Positions 45,639 through 53,292 of a stretch of 53,292 nt of DNA are shown here, piece after piece. Positions within the stretch are counted from its first letter, which is position 1. Each line of letters starts with the position of its first letter. The translations under genes were made by a program, and so were the position numbers. The stretch comes from Accumulibacter sp. (lineage in GTDB: Bacteria; Pseudomonadota; Gammaproteobacteria; Burkholderiales; Rhodocyclaceae). Where the stretch lies: the NCBI RefSeq assembly GCF_023806635.1, contig NZ_JAMTDQ010000108.1:1-53292 (forward strand), written 5' to 3'. The notes below the pieces were generated by a model. It searched no databases and was not told where the DNA came from. It saw only the letters and a program-made list of their open reading frames with translations.

Positions 45639-46514
45639 TCAGTAGGGTCGCGGTTCGCCTTCCGGCCGCGTCTTGAAGCGGCGGTGCACCCAGTAGTACT
45701 GCTCCGGCATGGTGCGGATCGCCTGCTCGATCCAGGCATTCATTCGCGCCGTGTCCGCCACGACATCGCGACTCGGAAAATCCTGCCACGGCTCGCCGAC
45801 CGTCACCAGGTAACCTGTGGCGTCGGGCAGGATGCGCGTCAGGCAGGGCACGACCGTGGCGCCCGCCAGTCGCGCCAGTCGTGACAGACCGGGAACGGTC
45901 GCCGCCGGAACGCCGAAGAAGGGCACGAAGATCGAATCCCGCCGCCCGAAGTCCATGTCAGGCAGGTAGTACAGCGGGCGTCCCGACTTCATCGCCCGGA
46001 CGCTGGTCCGCACCGGCTCCTGGCGCGACAGCAGCAACTGGTCGCCAAAACGCTGACGACCACGGAGCAACAGGTCATCGAAGACGCGATTCGACTGCAC
46101 GGCGTAGATGCTCGCACAATCGAAGCGCATGGCGATCGCCGCGCCACCGGCATCGAGTCCGACGAAGTGCGGCGTCAGCATCAGCACCGGCCGCCCCGCT
46201 GCGACCAGGGTCCGCAGGTGCTCGTCGCCGACAACGGTGAGCAGGCGCGACAGCCGCTCCGTGCTCGCCCACCAGAGCAGGCTGCGCTCGAGCATGCTGC
46301 GGCCGAGCACCCGGAAATGGTCCCGCGCCAGCTGCCACCGCTGCTCGTCGGAGAGATCCGGGAAACACAGGCGGAGGTTCACCAGGACGATGTGGCGTCG
46401 CCGCCGGCCGAGGTGGAAGGAAAGGCTGCCAAGCGCGCTGCCGCAACGCGCCAGCACGGGCAGCGGCAGCCAGTGCAGCAGCCAGAGCAGCCCGACCGCC
46501 AGCCGACTCAGCAT
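45639..46514 (-). CDS. LpxL/HtrB-family lipid A acyltransferase
   Basis: 291-residue membrane-anchored acyltransferase adding a secondary acyl chain to lipid A precursors (or a related lipid) on the inner membrane. The N-terminal helix (VGLLWLLHWLPLPVLARCGS) is followed by RHIVLVNLRLCFPDLSDEQR, the catalytic HX4D motif TPHFVGLDAGG (about residues 115-125), and YYLPDMDFGRRDSIFVPFFG. The start at 46514 gives the family N-terminus; a start 57 nt earlier is open but not hydrophobic. Which acyl position it modifies cannot be told. Confidence 0.9.
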   Translation of the reverse strand: MLSRLAVGLLWLLHWLPLPVLARCGSALGSLSFHLGRRRRHIVLVNLRLCFPDLSDEQRWQLARDHFRVLGRSMLERSLLWWASTERLSRLLTVVGDEHLRTLVAAGRPVLMLTPHFVGLDAGGAAIAMRFDCASIYAVQSNRVFDDLLLRGRQRFGDQLLLSRQEPVRTSVRAMKSGRPLYYLPDMDFGRRDSIFVPFFGVPAATVPGLSRLARLAGATVVPCLTRILPDATGYLVTVGEPWQDFPSRDVVADTARMNAWIEQAIRTMPEQYYWVHRRFKTRPEGEPRPY

Positions 46515-46613
46515 GCCGGTTTGCCAACACCCTGCAGACAACGGTCCTGCAGGCCTGCTGTCAAGAGACAACTGCCCTGCCAGACCCGGGCTGGACTGCG
46601 GTGTGTCACGGTG

Positions 46614-47924
46614 CTAGAGCAGTTCCTCCAGGCGCAGCCGGATGATGCGCCCGCGCACCGCCGCCAGCGACTCGATGGCGGCAATCGCCATATCGACCTC
46701 CCGTTCGCGCGTCTTGTGGGTCAGCATGATGATGTCCGTCTGCTCCTCGCCCTCGCCCGGTTCGCGCTGGATCATGGCGACGATCGAGATGCCGTTGTCG
46801 GCGAGAATCCGCGTCACGTCCGCCAGCACACCCGGCCGGTCCTCGACCCGCAGGCGCAGGTAGTAGCTGCTCACCACGGCGGAGATCGGCAGGATCGCCA
46901 GGTCGACCATCGCGTCGGGCTGGAACGCCAGGTGGGGCACGCGATGTTCGGGGTCGGCGGTGTGCATGCGGGTGACGTCTACAAGATCGGCGATGACTGC
47001 CGAAGCGGTGGGTTCGGCACCGGCGCCCTTGCCGTAGTAGAGCGTCGCACCGACCGCATCGCCCTTGACCAGGACCGCGTTCATCGCCCCCTCGACGTTG
47101 GCGATCAGTCGCTTCGACGGGATCAGCGTCGGATGCACGCGCAGCTCGACACCCGCAGCGGTCCGCTTGGTGATGCCGAGCAGCTTGATGCGGTAACCGA
47201 GTTGCTCGGCGTAGCGGATGTCGGCCGCATCGAGCCGGCTGATGCCCTCGATGTGTGCCTTGTCGAAGTTCATCGCGGTGCCGAAGGCGATTGCCGACAT
47301 GATGCTGAGCTTGTGCGCCGCATCCACCCCCTCGACATCGAAGGTCGGATCAGCCTCGGCGTAACCGAGGCGCTGCGCCTCCGCGAGCACCGTGGCGAAC
47401 GGCAGCCCCTTGTCGCGCATCTCGGAAAGGATGAAGTTGGTCGTACCGTTGATGATGCCGGCGATCCATTCGATGCGGTTCGCCGTCAGTCCTTCGCGCA
47501 GCGCCTTGATGATCGGGATGCCACCGGCGACCGCCGCCTCGAAGGCCACCATCACCCCCTTCTCACGAGCGGCAGCGAAGATCTCGTTGCCATGCTTGGC
47601 GAGCAGCGCCTTGTTGGCCGTCACCACATGCTTGCCGTTGTCGATGGCCTGCAGCACGAGTTCCCTGGCCACATCGCAGCCGCCGATGAGTTCGACGACG
47701 ATATCCACCTCCGGATCGCGGACGACGGCAAAGGCGTCGTCGGTCACGCGGCAGGCGCCAGCCGTCAGCTCCTGCGCCCGCGCCGGGTTGCGGTCGGCGA
47801 CGACGCTGATGCGAATCGGTCGGCCAGCACGGCGGGCGATCTCCTCGCCATTGCGGCTGAGGACCGAGAACGTCCCGCCGCCGACGGTGCCGATGCCAAG
47901 TAGTCCAACGTTGATAGCTTTCAT
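46614..47924 (-). CDS. hom: Homoserine dehydrogenase
   Basis: 436-residue NAD(P)-dependent enzyme that reduces aspartate semialdehyde to homoserine for threonine and methionine synthesis. The Rossmann loop is VGLLGIGTVGGGTF (residues 6-19), the catalytic region is GIINGTTNFILSEM with EADPTFDVEGVDAAHKL (about 206-222), and a C-terminal ACT domain (about 350-430; YYLRLRVEDRPGVLADVTRI) suggests feedback control by threonine. Third gene of a likely alaC-alaA-hom operon. thrC, which often follows hom, is absent; the acyltransferase gene is next. Confidence 0.97.
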   Translation of the reverse strand: MKAINVGLLGIGTVGGGTFSVLSRNGEEIARRAGRPIRISVVADRNPARAQELTAGACRVTDDAFAVVRDPEVDIVVELIGGCDVARELVLQAIDNGKHVVTANKALLAKHGNEIFAAAREKGVMVAFEAAVAGGIPIIKALREGLTANRIEWIAGIINGTTNFILSEMRDKGLPFATVLAEAQRLGYAEADPTFDVEGVDAAHKLSIMSAIAFGTAMNFDKAHIEGISRLDAADIRYAEQLGYRIKLLGITKRTAAGVELRVHPTLIPSKRLIANVEGAMNAVLVKGDAVGATLYYGKGAGAEPTASAVIADLVDVTRMHTADPEHRVPHLAFQPDAMVDLAILPISAVVSSYYLRLRVEDRPGVLADVTRILADNGISIVAMIQREPGEGEEQTDIIMLTHKTREREVDMAIAAIESLAAVRGRIIRLRLEELL

Positions 47925-47992
47925 GGAGCAGTCAGGAGTGAGGGTTGTCGAGGAGACGCGGCAGCCGCCTTGGCGACCGTCCGCGGTGCCTG

Positions 47993-49225
47993 TCACGCCG
48001 CCGTTGCTGCGCGCTTGCTATAGTGGGCGAGAAAGCGGGCGATGCGGGCGATGGCGTCGCGCAGATCGTCTTCGTAGGGCAGGAAGACGAGGCGAAAGTG
48101 GTCGGGCGCCGGCCAGTTGAAACCGCTGCCCTGCACGAGCAGGACACGCTCCTCGGTGAGCAGCTCGGCGATGAAGTCCTGGTCGTTGGCAATCGGATAG
48201 ATCGCCGGGTCGAGGCGGGGAAACATGTACAGCGCCGCCTGCGGCTTGACGCAACTGACGCCCGGAATGGCGGTGATCAGAGCATGCGCGAGATCGCGCT
48301 GACGGCACATGCGTCCTCCCGGAGCGACCAGGTCGTCGATGCTCTGGTAGCCGCCCAGTGCGGTCTGGATCGCGTGCTGCGCCGGCACGTTGGCGCACAG
48401 GCGCATCGACGCGAGCATGTCGAGCCCCTCGATGTAGTCGCGGGCGCCGCGCAGATCGCCGGAAACGACCATCCAGCCAGCCCGATAGCCGCAGGAGCGG
48501 TAGTTCTTGGAGAGACCGTTGAAGCTCACGGTCAGCACGTCCTCGGACAGCGACGCGATCGCCGTATGCGTCGCGCCGTCGTACAGCACCTTGTCGTACA
48601 CCTCGTCGGCGTAGATGATCAGGCCGTGTACCCGGGCAATCTCGACCAACTCGCGCAAGACTTCCTCCGGGTAGAGGGCGCCGGTCGGGTTGTTCGGGTT
48701 GATCACCACCAGCGCCCGCGTCCGCGGCGTGATCTTCGCCCGCAGATCATCGAGATCCGGCAACCAGCCATTTGCCTCGTCGCAGAGGTAGTGTCGCGGC
48801 GTGCCGCTCGACAGGCTCACCGCCGCCGTCCACAACGGGTAATCCGGCGCCGGCACGAGGACTTCGTCGCCGATGTTGAGCAGCGCGTTCATCGCCATCA
48901 CGATCAGTTCGGAGACGCCATTGCCGATGTAGATGTCTTCGAGCGTCACACCCTTGATGTGCTTCTGCTGCGTGTAGTGCATCACCGCCTTGCGCGCCGA
49001 GAAGATCCCCTTCGAATCAGCGTAGCCGGCGGCGCCCGGCAGGTTGCGGATCATGTCGAGCTGGATTTCCTCCGGCGCGTCGAAGCCGAATGCGGCGAGG
49101 TTGCCGATGTTCAGCTTGATGATGTGATGCCCGTCTTCCTCCATCTGCTTCGCGCGCTGCAGCACGGCGCCGCGGATGTCGTAGCAGACGTTGTCAAGCT
49201 TGTTCGATTTCAGTACCGGTTTCAT
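47993..49225 (-). CDS. alaA: Alanine-type PLP aminotransferase, AlaA-like
   Basis: 410-residue class I aminotransferase, likely glutamate-pyruvate. PLP-binding elements are VINPNNPTGALYPEEVL (Asn/Pro block), IIYADEVYDKVLYDG (Asp of the pyridine N) and SFNGLSKNYRSCGYRAGWM (Schiff-base Lys). The N-terminal LNIGNLAAFGFDAPEEI is typical of the AlaA/YfbQ group. The start at 49225 is chosen by homology, 10 nt after the alaC stop. Substrate assignment is by family resemblance. Confidence 0.9.
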   Translation of the reverse strand: MKPVLKSNKLDNVCYDIRGAVLQRAKQMEEDGHHIIKLNIGNLAAFGFDAPEEIQLDMIRNLPGAAGYADSKGIFSARKAVMHYTQQKHIKGVTLEDIYIGNGVSELIVMAMNALLNIGDEVLVPAPDYPLWTAAVSLSSGTPRHYLCDEANGWLPDLDDLRAKITPRTRALVVINPNNPTGALYPEEVLRELVEIARVHGLIIYADEVYDKVLYDGATHTAIASLSEDVLTVSFNGLSKNYRSCGYRAGWMVVSGDLRGARDYIEGLDMLASMRLCANVPAQHAIQTALGGYQSIDDLVAPGGRMCRQRDLAHALITAIPGVSCVKPQAALYMFPRLDPAIYPIANDQDFIAELLTEERVLLVQGSGFNWPAPDHFRLVFLPYEDDLRDAIARIARFLAHYSKRAATAA

Positions 49226-49235
49226 CGTGCAGGCC

Positions 49236-50420
49236 TCAGAGCAGGCCATCCTTCCTGAACATGTCCTTGATGCCGCGCACCGCCTGCCGCGTCCGCTCCT
49301 CGTTCTCGATCAGCGCGAAGCGCACGTGGTCATCGCCGTACTCGCCGAAACCGACGCCCGGCGACACCGCGACGCGCGCCTCGGCGAGCAGCTTCTTGGA
49401 AAACTCCAGCGACCCCATCTGGCGATAGGCTTCCGGGATGCGCGCCCAGATGTACATCGAGGCGCGCGGTATTTCGACCATCCAGCCGGCTTCGTGCAGG
49501 CCCCTGGCGAGCACGTTGCGACGCCCCTGGTAGAGCTGGCGTGCTTCCTCGACACATTGCTGCGGACCATCGAGGGCAATCACCGACGCCACCTGGATCG
49601 GCGTGAAAGTACCGTAGTCATGATAACTCTTGATCCGCACCAGCGCGTGACACAGTTCCTGGTTGCCCACCATGTAGCCGACCCGCCAGCCGGCCATGTT
49701 GTAGCTCTTCGACATGGTGAAGAACTCGACCGCGACCTCACGCGCGCCGTCGACCTGCATGATCGACGGCGCCTGGTAACCGTCGAAGACGATGTCCGCG
49801 TACGCCAGGTCATGCACCACCAGGATGTCGTGCTGCCTGGCGAGGGCGATGATGCGCTGGAAGAACTCGAGGTCGACACAGCGCGCCGTCGGGTTGCTCG
49901 GAAAGCCGAGGATCATCATTCTTGGCTTCGGGATCGACTCGCGGATCGCCCGCTGCACTTCTTCGATGAAATCGACATCCGGCGTCATCCGCACCGAGCG
50001 GATATCCGCGCCGGCGATGATCGCGCCGTAAATATGGATCGGGTACGACGGATTGGGGACGAGGACGGTGTCGCCGCGATCGAGCGTCGCCAGCATCAGG
50101 TGTGCCAGCCCTTCCTTCGAGCCGATCGTCACCACCGCCTCGGTCTCCGGATCCAGGCTGACGGCGTAGCGCCGCTGGTACCAGTCACAGATCGCCCGAC
50201 GCAGGCGCGGGATTCCCTTCGAAACCGAGTAGCCGTGCGTGTTCTCGCGCAGCGCCGCTTCGACCAGCTTGTCCGTGATGTGCTGCGGCGTCGGCCCGTC
50301 GGGATTGCCCATGCTCATGTCGATGATGTCCTCGCCACGCCGGCGGGCGGCCATCTTCAGCTCGCTGGTGATACTGAAGACATAGGGTGGCAGGCGGTTG
50401 ATGCGGGAGAACTCTCTCAT
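49236..50420 (-). CDS. alaC: Alanine-type PLP aminotransferase, AlaC-like
   Basis: 394-residue class I aminotransferase of the AlaC/YfdZ type. Segments are [20 protein letters not shown] (residues about 34-53), [34 protein letters not shown] and the Schiff-base Lys in [17 protein letters not shown]. The start at 50420 gives [16 protein letters not shown], the family N-terminus. First gene of the alaC-alaA-hom operon; having two alanine aminotransferases side by side may provide both pyruvate-linked and branched-chain keto acid activity. Confidence 0.9.
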   Translation of the reverse strand: MREFSRINRLPPYVFSITSELKMAARRRGEDIIDMSMGNPDGPTPQHITDKLVEAALRENTHGYSVSKGIPRLRRAICDWYQRRYAVSLDPETEAVVTIGSKEGLAHLMLATLDRGDTVLVPNPSYPIHIYGAIIAGADIRSVRMTPDVDFIEEVQRAIRESIPKPRMMILGFPSNPTARCVDLEFFQRIIALARQHDILVVHDLAYADIVFDGYQAPSIMQVDGAREVAVEFFTMSKSYNMAGWRVGYMVGNQELCHALVRIKSYHDYGTFTPIQVASVIALDGPQQCVEEARQLYQGRRNVLARGLHEAGWMVEIPRASMYIWARIPEAYRQMGSLEFSKKLLAEARVAVSPGVGFGEYGDDHVRFALIENEERTRQAVRGIKDMFRKDGLL

Positions 50421-50507
50421 GGTCGAGACTCGGGAAGTGATCGGCGCCAACGGCGCGTGCCGCTCGTTCGACGGACCGCCGACGACATCGGCCGCAAACG
50501 GCAAAGC

Positions 50508-50535
50508 CGGACTGGGAAGGCAAAAAAGCTATAAT
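50508..50535 (+). promoter_or_regulatory. Sigma-70-like promoter of the Mth938-like gene
   Basis: A consensus TATAAT at 50530-50535 with CGGACT (partial -35, 50508-50513) at a 16-nt spacing, about 32 nt before the start codon. Confidence 0.65.
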
Positions 50536-50567
50536 CCTACTTCAACGACTGCCGTGCCGCAATTTCG

Positions 50568-50939
50568 ATGAAGCTTCAGAACACCCGGACTGAAAACCTC
50601 AACACCTTCACCGCCTACGGCGACGACCATGTCGTCGTGAACGGCATCCGCCACTCCTGCAACCTCGCCGTGCTGCCCGACCGCCTGCTGCCCGAGTGGA
50701 CGCTGGCCAGCTTCGAGACGCTGAGCATCGCCGACTTCGAGCTGCTCGCCGGGCTCGACGCCGACATCGTCCTCCTCGGTACCGGCAAGCGGCTGCGCTT
50801 CCCCAGGCCCGAACTGCTGCTACCGCTGGTACGCGCGCAGCGGGGGCTCGAGGTGATGGATCTGGCGGCCGCCTGCCGCACTTACAACGTCCTCGTCGGC
50901 GAGGGGCGTCGAGTCGCCGCCGGCCTGCTCCTCGCCTGA
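50568..50939 (+). CDS. Mth938-like (DUF498) protein
   Basis: 123-residue protein with the Mth938 pattern: VVVNGIRHSCNLAVLPDRL (residues about 23-41), IVLLGTGKRLRFPRPELL (about 66-83) and LEVMDLAAACRTYNVLVGEG (about 93-112). The family is widespread (human NDUFAF3 is a relative linked to complex I assembly); its bacterial role is unknown. It starts at a clear promoter, divergent from alaC, and is followed after 53 nt by the ArnD-like gene. Confidence 0.9.
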   Translation: MKLQNTRTENLNTFTAYGDDHVVVNGIRHSCNLAVLPDRLLPEWTLASFETLSIADFELLAGLDADIVLLGTGKRLRFPRPELLLPLVRAQRGLEVMDLAAACRTYNVLVGEGRRVAAGLLLA

Positions 50940-50992
50940 GCGCAAGCCGCGCCCCGCTCGCTGCACACCGCCAGGTCCAGCCTTCGCCAGCC

Positions 50993-51895
50993 TTGACACG
51001 CATCGCCTTCAAGATTGACGTCGGCAGCTGCCGCGGCACGCTGCACGGCGTCCCGGCGCTGATCGACCTGTTGCAGCGGCACCGGGCGGCTGCCAGCTTC
51101 TTCTTCACGTTCGGCCCCGACCACGGCGGACGCGAGTCGCGGCGGCTGTCGCCGGCAAGGTACCACGATCGCCTCACACGCCTCTATGGCCTGCTGCTGC
51201 CGGCCCCTCGAATCGGCGTCCGCTGCGTCGACGGTATGCTTCGGGCACGCGATGCCGGCTTCGAGGTCGCCGTGCATGCCTGGGACCGTGTGCGCTGGGA
51301 AGCCCGCTCGCCAGCCGCCGAAAACACCTGGATCGAAGCGGAGATGACGCGGGCCTGCCGGCGTTTCAGTGACATCTTCGGTGAGCCGCCGCATGCCTGC
51401 GCAGCGCCCGGCTGGCGGACGAACCGCCATGCCCTGCGCCTGACACAGCGCCTTGGCATGGGATACGCCAGCGACTGCCGCGGGACATCGCCGTTCATAC
51501 CGGTCATCGACGGCGAAATCGTCCTCTGTCCACAGTTGCCGACGACACTGCCGACGATCGACGAGCTGCTGGCGACCGGCTCGACGTCGCTCGAGCAGGC
51601 GATCGAGCGGCTGGTCGAAGAACCATCGCGCGTCGCCGGCGACCACGTCTTCACGCTGCGCGCCGAACTCGAGGGAATGTGTTTCATCCCGGCGTTCGAG
51701 CACCTGCTCCGCGAGTGGCAAGCTCGCGGGCATGAGTCATCGACGCTGCGCGAGCTGATCGGTTCGCGCAACATCGTCACCTTGCCGCGGCATGAAGTGG
51801 TCTTCGCCAGCATCCCGGGGCGCATCGGCCCGCGCATGCTGCAGGGAAAGGCTTTCCTGCCGGCGGATCGGCATAGGGGCGGCCAGATTACCTGA
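50993..51895 (+). CDS. ArnD-like polysaccharide deacetylase with altered metal site
   Basis: 300 residues starting at TTG (LTRIAFKIDVG). It aligns along its length with ArnD, the deformylase of undecaprenyl-phosphate 4-formamido-arabinose. NodB motif 1 is DVG where E. coli ArnD has DVD, and motif 2 is HAWDR where ArnD has HAWDH, so two of the three metal ligands are replaced (each explicable by one base change: GAC to GGC, CAT/CAC to CGT). Other conserved blocks remain (AAPGWRTNRHAL, SDCRG, RAELEGM). The last ~9 residues are read from group II intron DNA inserted at about 51867. No other arn gene is nearby. The protein is probably inactive as a deformylase or decaying; a metal-independent binding role is possible. 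Confidence 0.8.
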   Translation: MTRIAFKIDVGSCRGTLHGVPALIDLLQRHRAAASFFFTFGPDHGGRESRRLSPARYHDRLTRLYGLLLPAPRIGVRCVDGMLRARDAGFEVAVHAWDRVRWEARSPAAENTWIEAEMTRACRRFSDIFGEPPHACAAPGWRTNRHALRLTQRLGMGYASDCRGTSPFIPVIDGEIVLCPQLPTTLPTIDELLATGSTSLEQAIERLVEEPSRVAGDHVFTLRAELEGMCFIPAFEHLLREWQARGHESSTLRELIGSRNIVTLPRHEVVFASIPGRIGPRMLQGKAFLPADRHRGGQIT

Positions 51896-51945
51896 CCGTC
51901 CCCCTGCCACACCACCCGGCATGCGGGTCCGCACCGGGCGGTTCG
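51867..51945 (-). ncRNA. Group II intron domains V and VI
   Basis: Domain V (about 51909-51945): the minus strand folds as CCGCCCGG with CCGGGTGG, an inner TGCG-GACC-CGCA hairpin and a 2-nt TG bulge on the 3' side, the standard domain V shape. Domain VI (about 51867-51907) pairs GGGGACGGTCAG with CTGGCCGCCCC and ends CCTATGCCGAT, with an A next to the stem as branch-point candidate. The maturase stop is 11 nt upstream, as usual. Confidence 0.7.
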
Positions 51946-51956
51946 AGTGGTTGAGG

Positions 51957-52766
51957 TTATGAGAGACGCGGCACGCCGAGTCGGTCGAAGTAGGCGATCG
52001 GCATCACACGATTCAGCGCGAAGCGGCTGTTATGCCACCAGCGACGGCTGTTTGCGGCGATCCGCTGGGCATCCTGCTCAGAGGCACCCAACGCCAGTAA
52101 TTCCCGATACATCGTCGTACCCCGACGCCAGTGTTTGAGTTGCAGAGCACGCAACCGGTGACGCAACCACTCGTCGAGTTCGCGAAACACTTTCGGCGTC
52201 TGCGCAAGCTGAAAGTACCCCTTCCAGCCCGGCAGGTAAGTCCGGAGCCGTTTTACTACCTCAGGCAGGCTGCGCCCGCCCGAGCGACGCGTCAATAGTC
52301 GGATGCGTTGCTTGTAGGTGTCCAAAGCCTTTCTGGCCACGGCGCATTTGATCCGGTCGCCCGCACTGCGCCACAACGCGTAGCCCAGAAACTTGCGACC
52401 GATCGCCGACGCAACCGCCGTTTTGGCTTCATTCACCTTCAGGTGAAGTCGGTCATAGAGGCGGCGCAGACCATCGAGAACCCGCTCGCCCGCCTGGCGA
52501 CTGCGCACATAGACATTGCAGTCGTCGGCATAGCGAACGAAACGATGCCCACGCGTTTCCAGGGCCCGGTCCACCTCGTCGAGCAGCACATTGGCCAGGA
52601 GCGGCGATAACGGACCGCCTTGCGGCGTCCCCTCATACCGCTGCATGACCACCCCGCCATCCATGATGCCGGCCACAAGGTAACGGCGAATCAGCCGCAG
52701 CACGGCCTTGTCGTCGATTCGCCTCGATAGCCTGTCCATCAGAATGTCGTGGTTGACCCGGGCCAC
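51957..52766 (-). CDS. Group II intron reverse transcriptase/maturase, N-terminally truncated
   Basis: 269 residues. RT motifs: VNHDILMDRLSRR (from the end of motif 2a/3), GTPQGGPLSPLLANVLLDE (motif 4), RFVRYADDCNVYV (YADD active site, motif 5), LKVNEAKTAVA and KFLGYAL (motifs 6, 7). The maturase part includes LPGWKGYFQLAQTPKVFREL and RRWWHNSRFALNRVMPIAYF. Fingers motifs 0-1 are missing. The frame continues upstream to about 52800 without RT similarity (VARVNHD where FDRVNHD is expected), so this is a fragment and the start at 52766 is formal. A protein of this size would lack RT function. Confidence 0.88.
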   Translation of the reverse strand: MARVNHDILMDRLSRRIDDKAVLRLIRRYLVAGIMDGGVVMQRYEGTPQGGPLSPLLANVLLDEVDRALETRGHRFVRYADDCNVYVRSRQAGERVLDGLRRLYDRLHLKVNEAKTAVASAIGRKFLGYALWRSAGDRIKCAVARKALDTYKQRIRLLTRRSGGRSLPEVVKRLRTYLPGWKGYFQLAQTPKVFRELDEWLRHRLRALQLKHWRRGTTMYRELLALGASEQDAQRIAANSRRWWHNSRFALNRVMPIAYFDRLGVPRLS

Positions 52767-52800
52767 CCTTTCGCGGGTCGCGCCCTGCGGGTTTTGAGTT

Positions 52801-53021
52801 ATACGCGCCGAACCAGTGGCCCGTATCTCCTGCTGATCCTGCCGGACCAGAGCCGGTCACTCATTCCAGCAGAAGGGACCGATTGGGGGGGCACTGACCA
52901 GACTCCCGGCAAGACACCCGACCGTGACGGGACTCGCTTGGCCTCCCTAAGCCGGCGAAGCCGGAACCAAACAGGATGAGGTTTCTGTCATAGCCAAAAC
53001 GGGATAAGCGGAGGCGACCAT
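52801..53021. other. Junction region between intron fragment and terminal ORF
   Basis: No gene seen. A short inverted repeat (AGCCGGCGAAGCCGG, around 52950-52964) and a ribosome site GGAGG (53012-53016) for the next ORF are the only features noticed. The region is probably the end of another mobile or accessory element. Confidence 0.4.
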
Positions 53022-53292
53022 GACACAGATGCTGACCGATCGCTATCACGAGCGGCTTGCCGGAACGCTCTCCTGCTACGACCGGATCGTGATTACGGGC
53101 ACGTTGCCCGGCGCGTGCTACGCGGCGGGGATGACGAGTTTTCTCAATGCCCGACACCTTCGAATTTTTGACTACCCGCGCTTTGCCGAACCGCTGCGCG
53201 ATCGCATTCGTGAAGCCGCACAGGCTCTGGCGACCGCGCAGGTGTTACGTCCCGCCCTATTCAAGCCTCTCCGTCCCGAGCTATTCCGGGGT
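53022..53292 (+). CDS. 5' part of an unrecognised ORF
   Basis: 90 codons without stop to the window end, starting MTQMLTDRYHERLAGTLSCY after a GGAGG ribosome site with 5-nt spacing. Other notable parts are DRIVITGTLPGACYAAGM and HLRIFDYPRFAEPLRDRI. The sequence looks well conserved and coding. From memory it resembles a family of hypothetical proteins of a few hundred residues that occurs in many copies near mobile DNA, but I cannot name it. From about residue 72 on (VLRPALFKPLRPELFRG) the sequence changes character and may be past a breakpoint. Confidence 0.6.

Larger units (their letters stand above)
51867..52800 (-). mobile_element. Group II intron, 3' part only
   Basis: Minus-strand fragment with a truncated reverse transcriptase/maturase (51957-52766 or slightly longer) followed by domains V and VI, ending at about 51867. 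The 5' ribozyme domains and the N-terminal third of the maturase are missing, which fits the 5'-truncated products common for these elements. The intron 3' end lies in the last codons of the ArnD-like gene, on the opposite strand to it. Upstream of about 52770-52800 the homology stops. Confidence 0.8.

Noticed and set aside
51957-52766. Retron or DRT-type defence reverse transcriptase
   Set aside because: The maturase C-terminal region and domains V and VI downstream identify a group II intron fragment.

Overview
The window is high-GC DNA whose gene set (phasin plus PHB depolymerase, YbiB, DUF3579, an Mth938-like protein, an alaC-alaA-hom cluster, a pgk-tpiA pair) points to a betaproteobacterium. 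A Rhodocyclales or 'Candidatus Accumulibacter'-like organism is the best guess. This is an inference from gene content and protein style; no 16S gene is present. Most of the window is dense chromosomal housekeeping DNA, flanked at both ends by mobile or accessory DNA.

Region 1 (1-9,770) is an accessory island. An IS21-family element (3' part of istA, istB, a small third ORF, a terminator) has landed inside a DUF1156-type DNA methyltransferase gene. Upstream of that gene, on the minus strand, lies a tightly overlapping operon: excisionase-like HTH protein, SNF2/DEAH helicase with a C-terminal DUF3883 domain, AAA ATPase, TOPRIM-like protein, DUF1156 methyltransferase. This looks like an anti-phage or restriction-like system I cannot match with confidence to a named one, and it is the most likely 'undescribed system' here. 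The island ends at a frameshifted serine recombinase remnant that abuts tRNA-Glu.

Region 2 (9,768-19,560) has tRNA-Glu and tRNA-Ala with a near-consensus promoter, a decayed cysC 3' fragment, gltX, a gamma-glutamyltransferase homologue, PHA granule genes (phasin, PHB depolymerase-like esterase), an L,D-transpeptidase, ybiB, a DUF3579 gene and tRNA-Val. Region 3 (19,561-36,108) has an alpha-E/ATP-grasp pair, a RhlE-type RNA helicase, lapA-like, then a run on the minus strand uppP-yqiA-rnb-tonB-aroE-mtgA (several stops and starts overlap). It also has a YkgJ protein, an IclR regulator, tpx, a P2-type ATPase and an unknown exported membrane protein. Region 4 (36,301-40,328) is lower glycolysis: gpmI converging on pgk-tpiA.

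Region 5 (40,552-45,490) is an unusual minus-strand set: NodU/CmcH-type carbamoyltransferase, overlapping by 4 nt an endonuclease/exonuclease/phosphatase-family protein that carries a CBM21-like glycogen/starch-binding domain, then a two-HxK phospholipase D-like protein. I know of no described pathway that uses this trio. Region 6 (45,639-51,895) has an LpxL-type acyltransferase, hom, alaA, alaC, an Mth938-like gene and an ArnD-like gene that lacks two of its three expected metal ligands. Region 7 (51,867-53,292) is mobile DNA again: the 3' part of a group II intron (truncated maturase, domains V and VI) inserted at the 3' end of the arnD-like gene, then the start of an unrecognised ORF that runs off the window.
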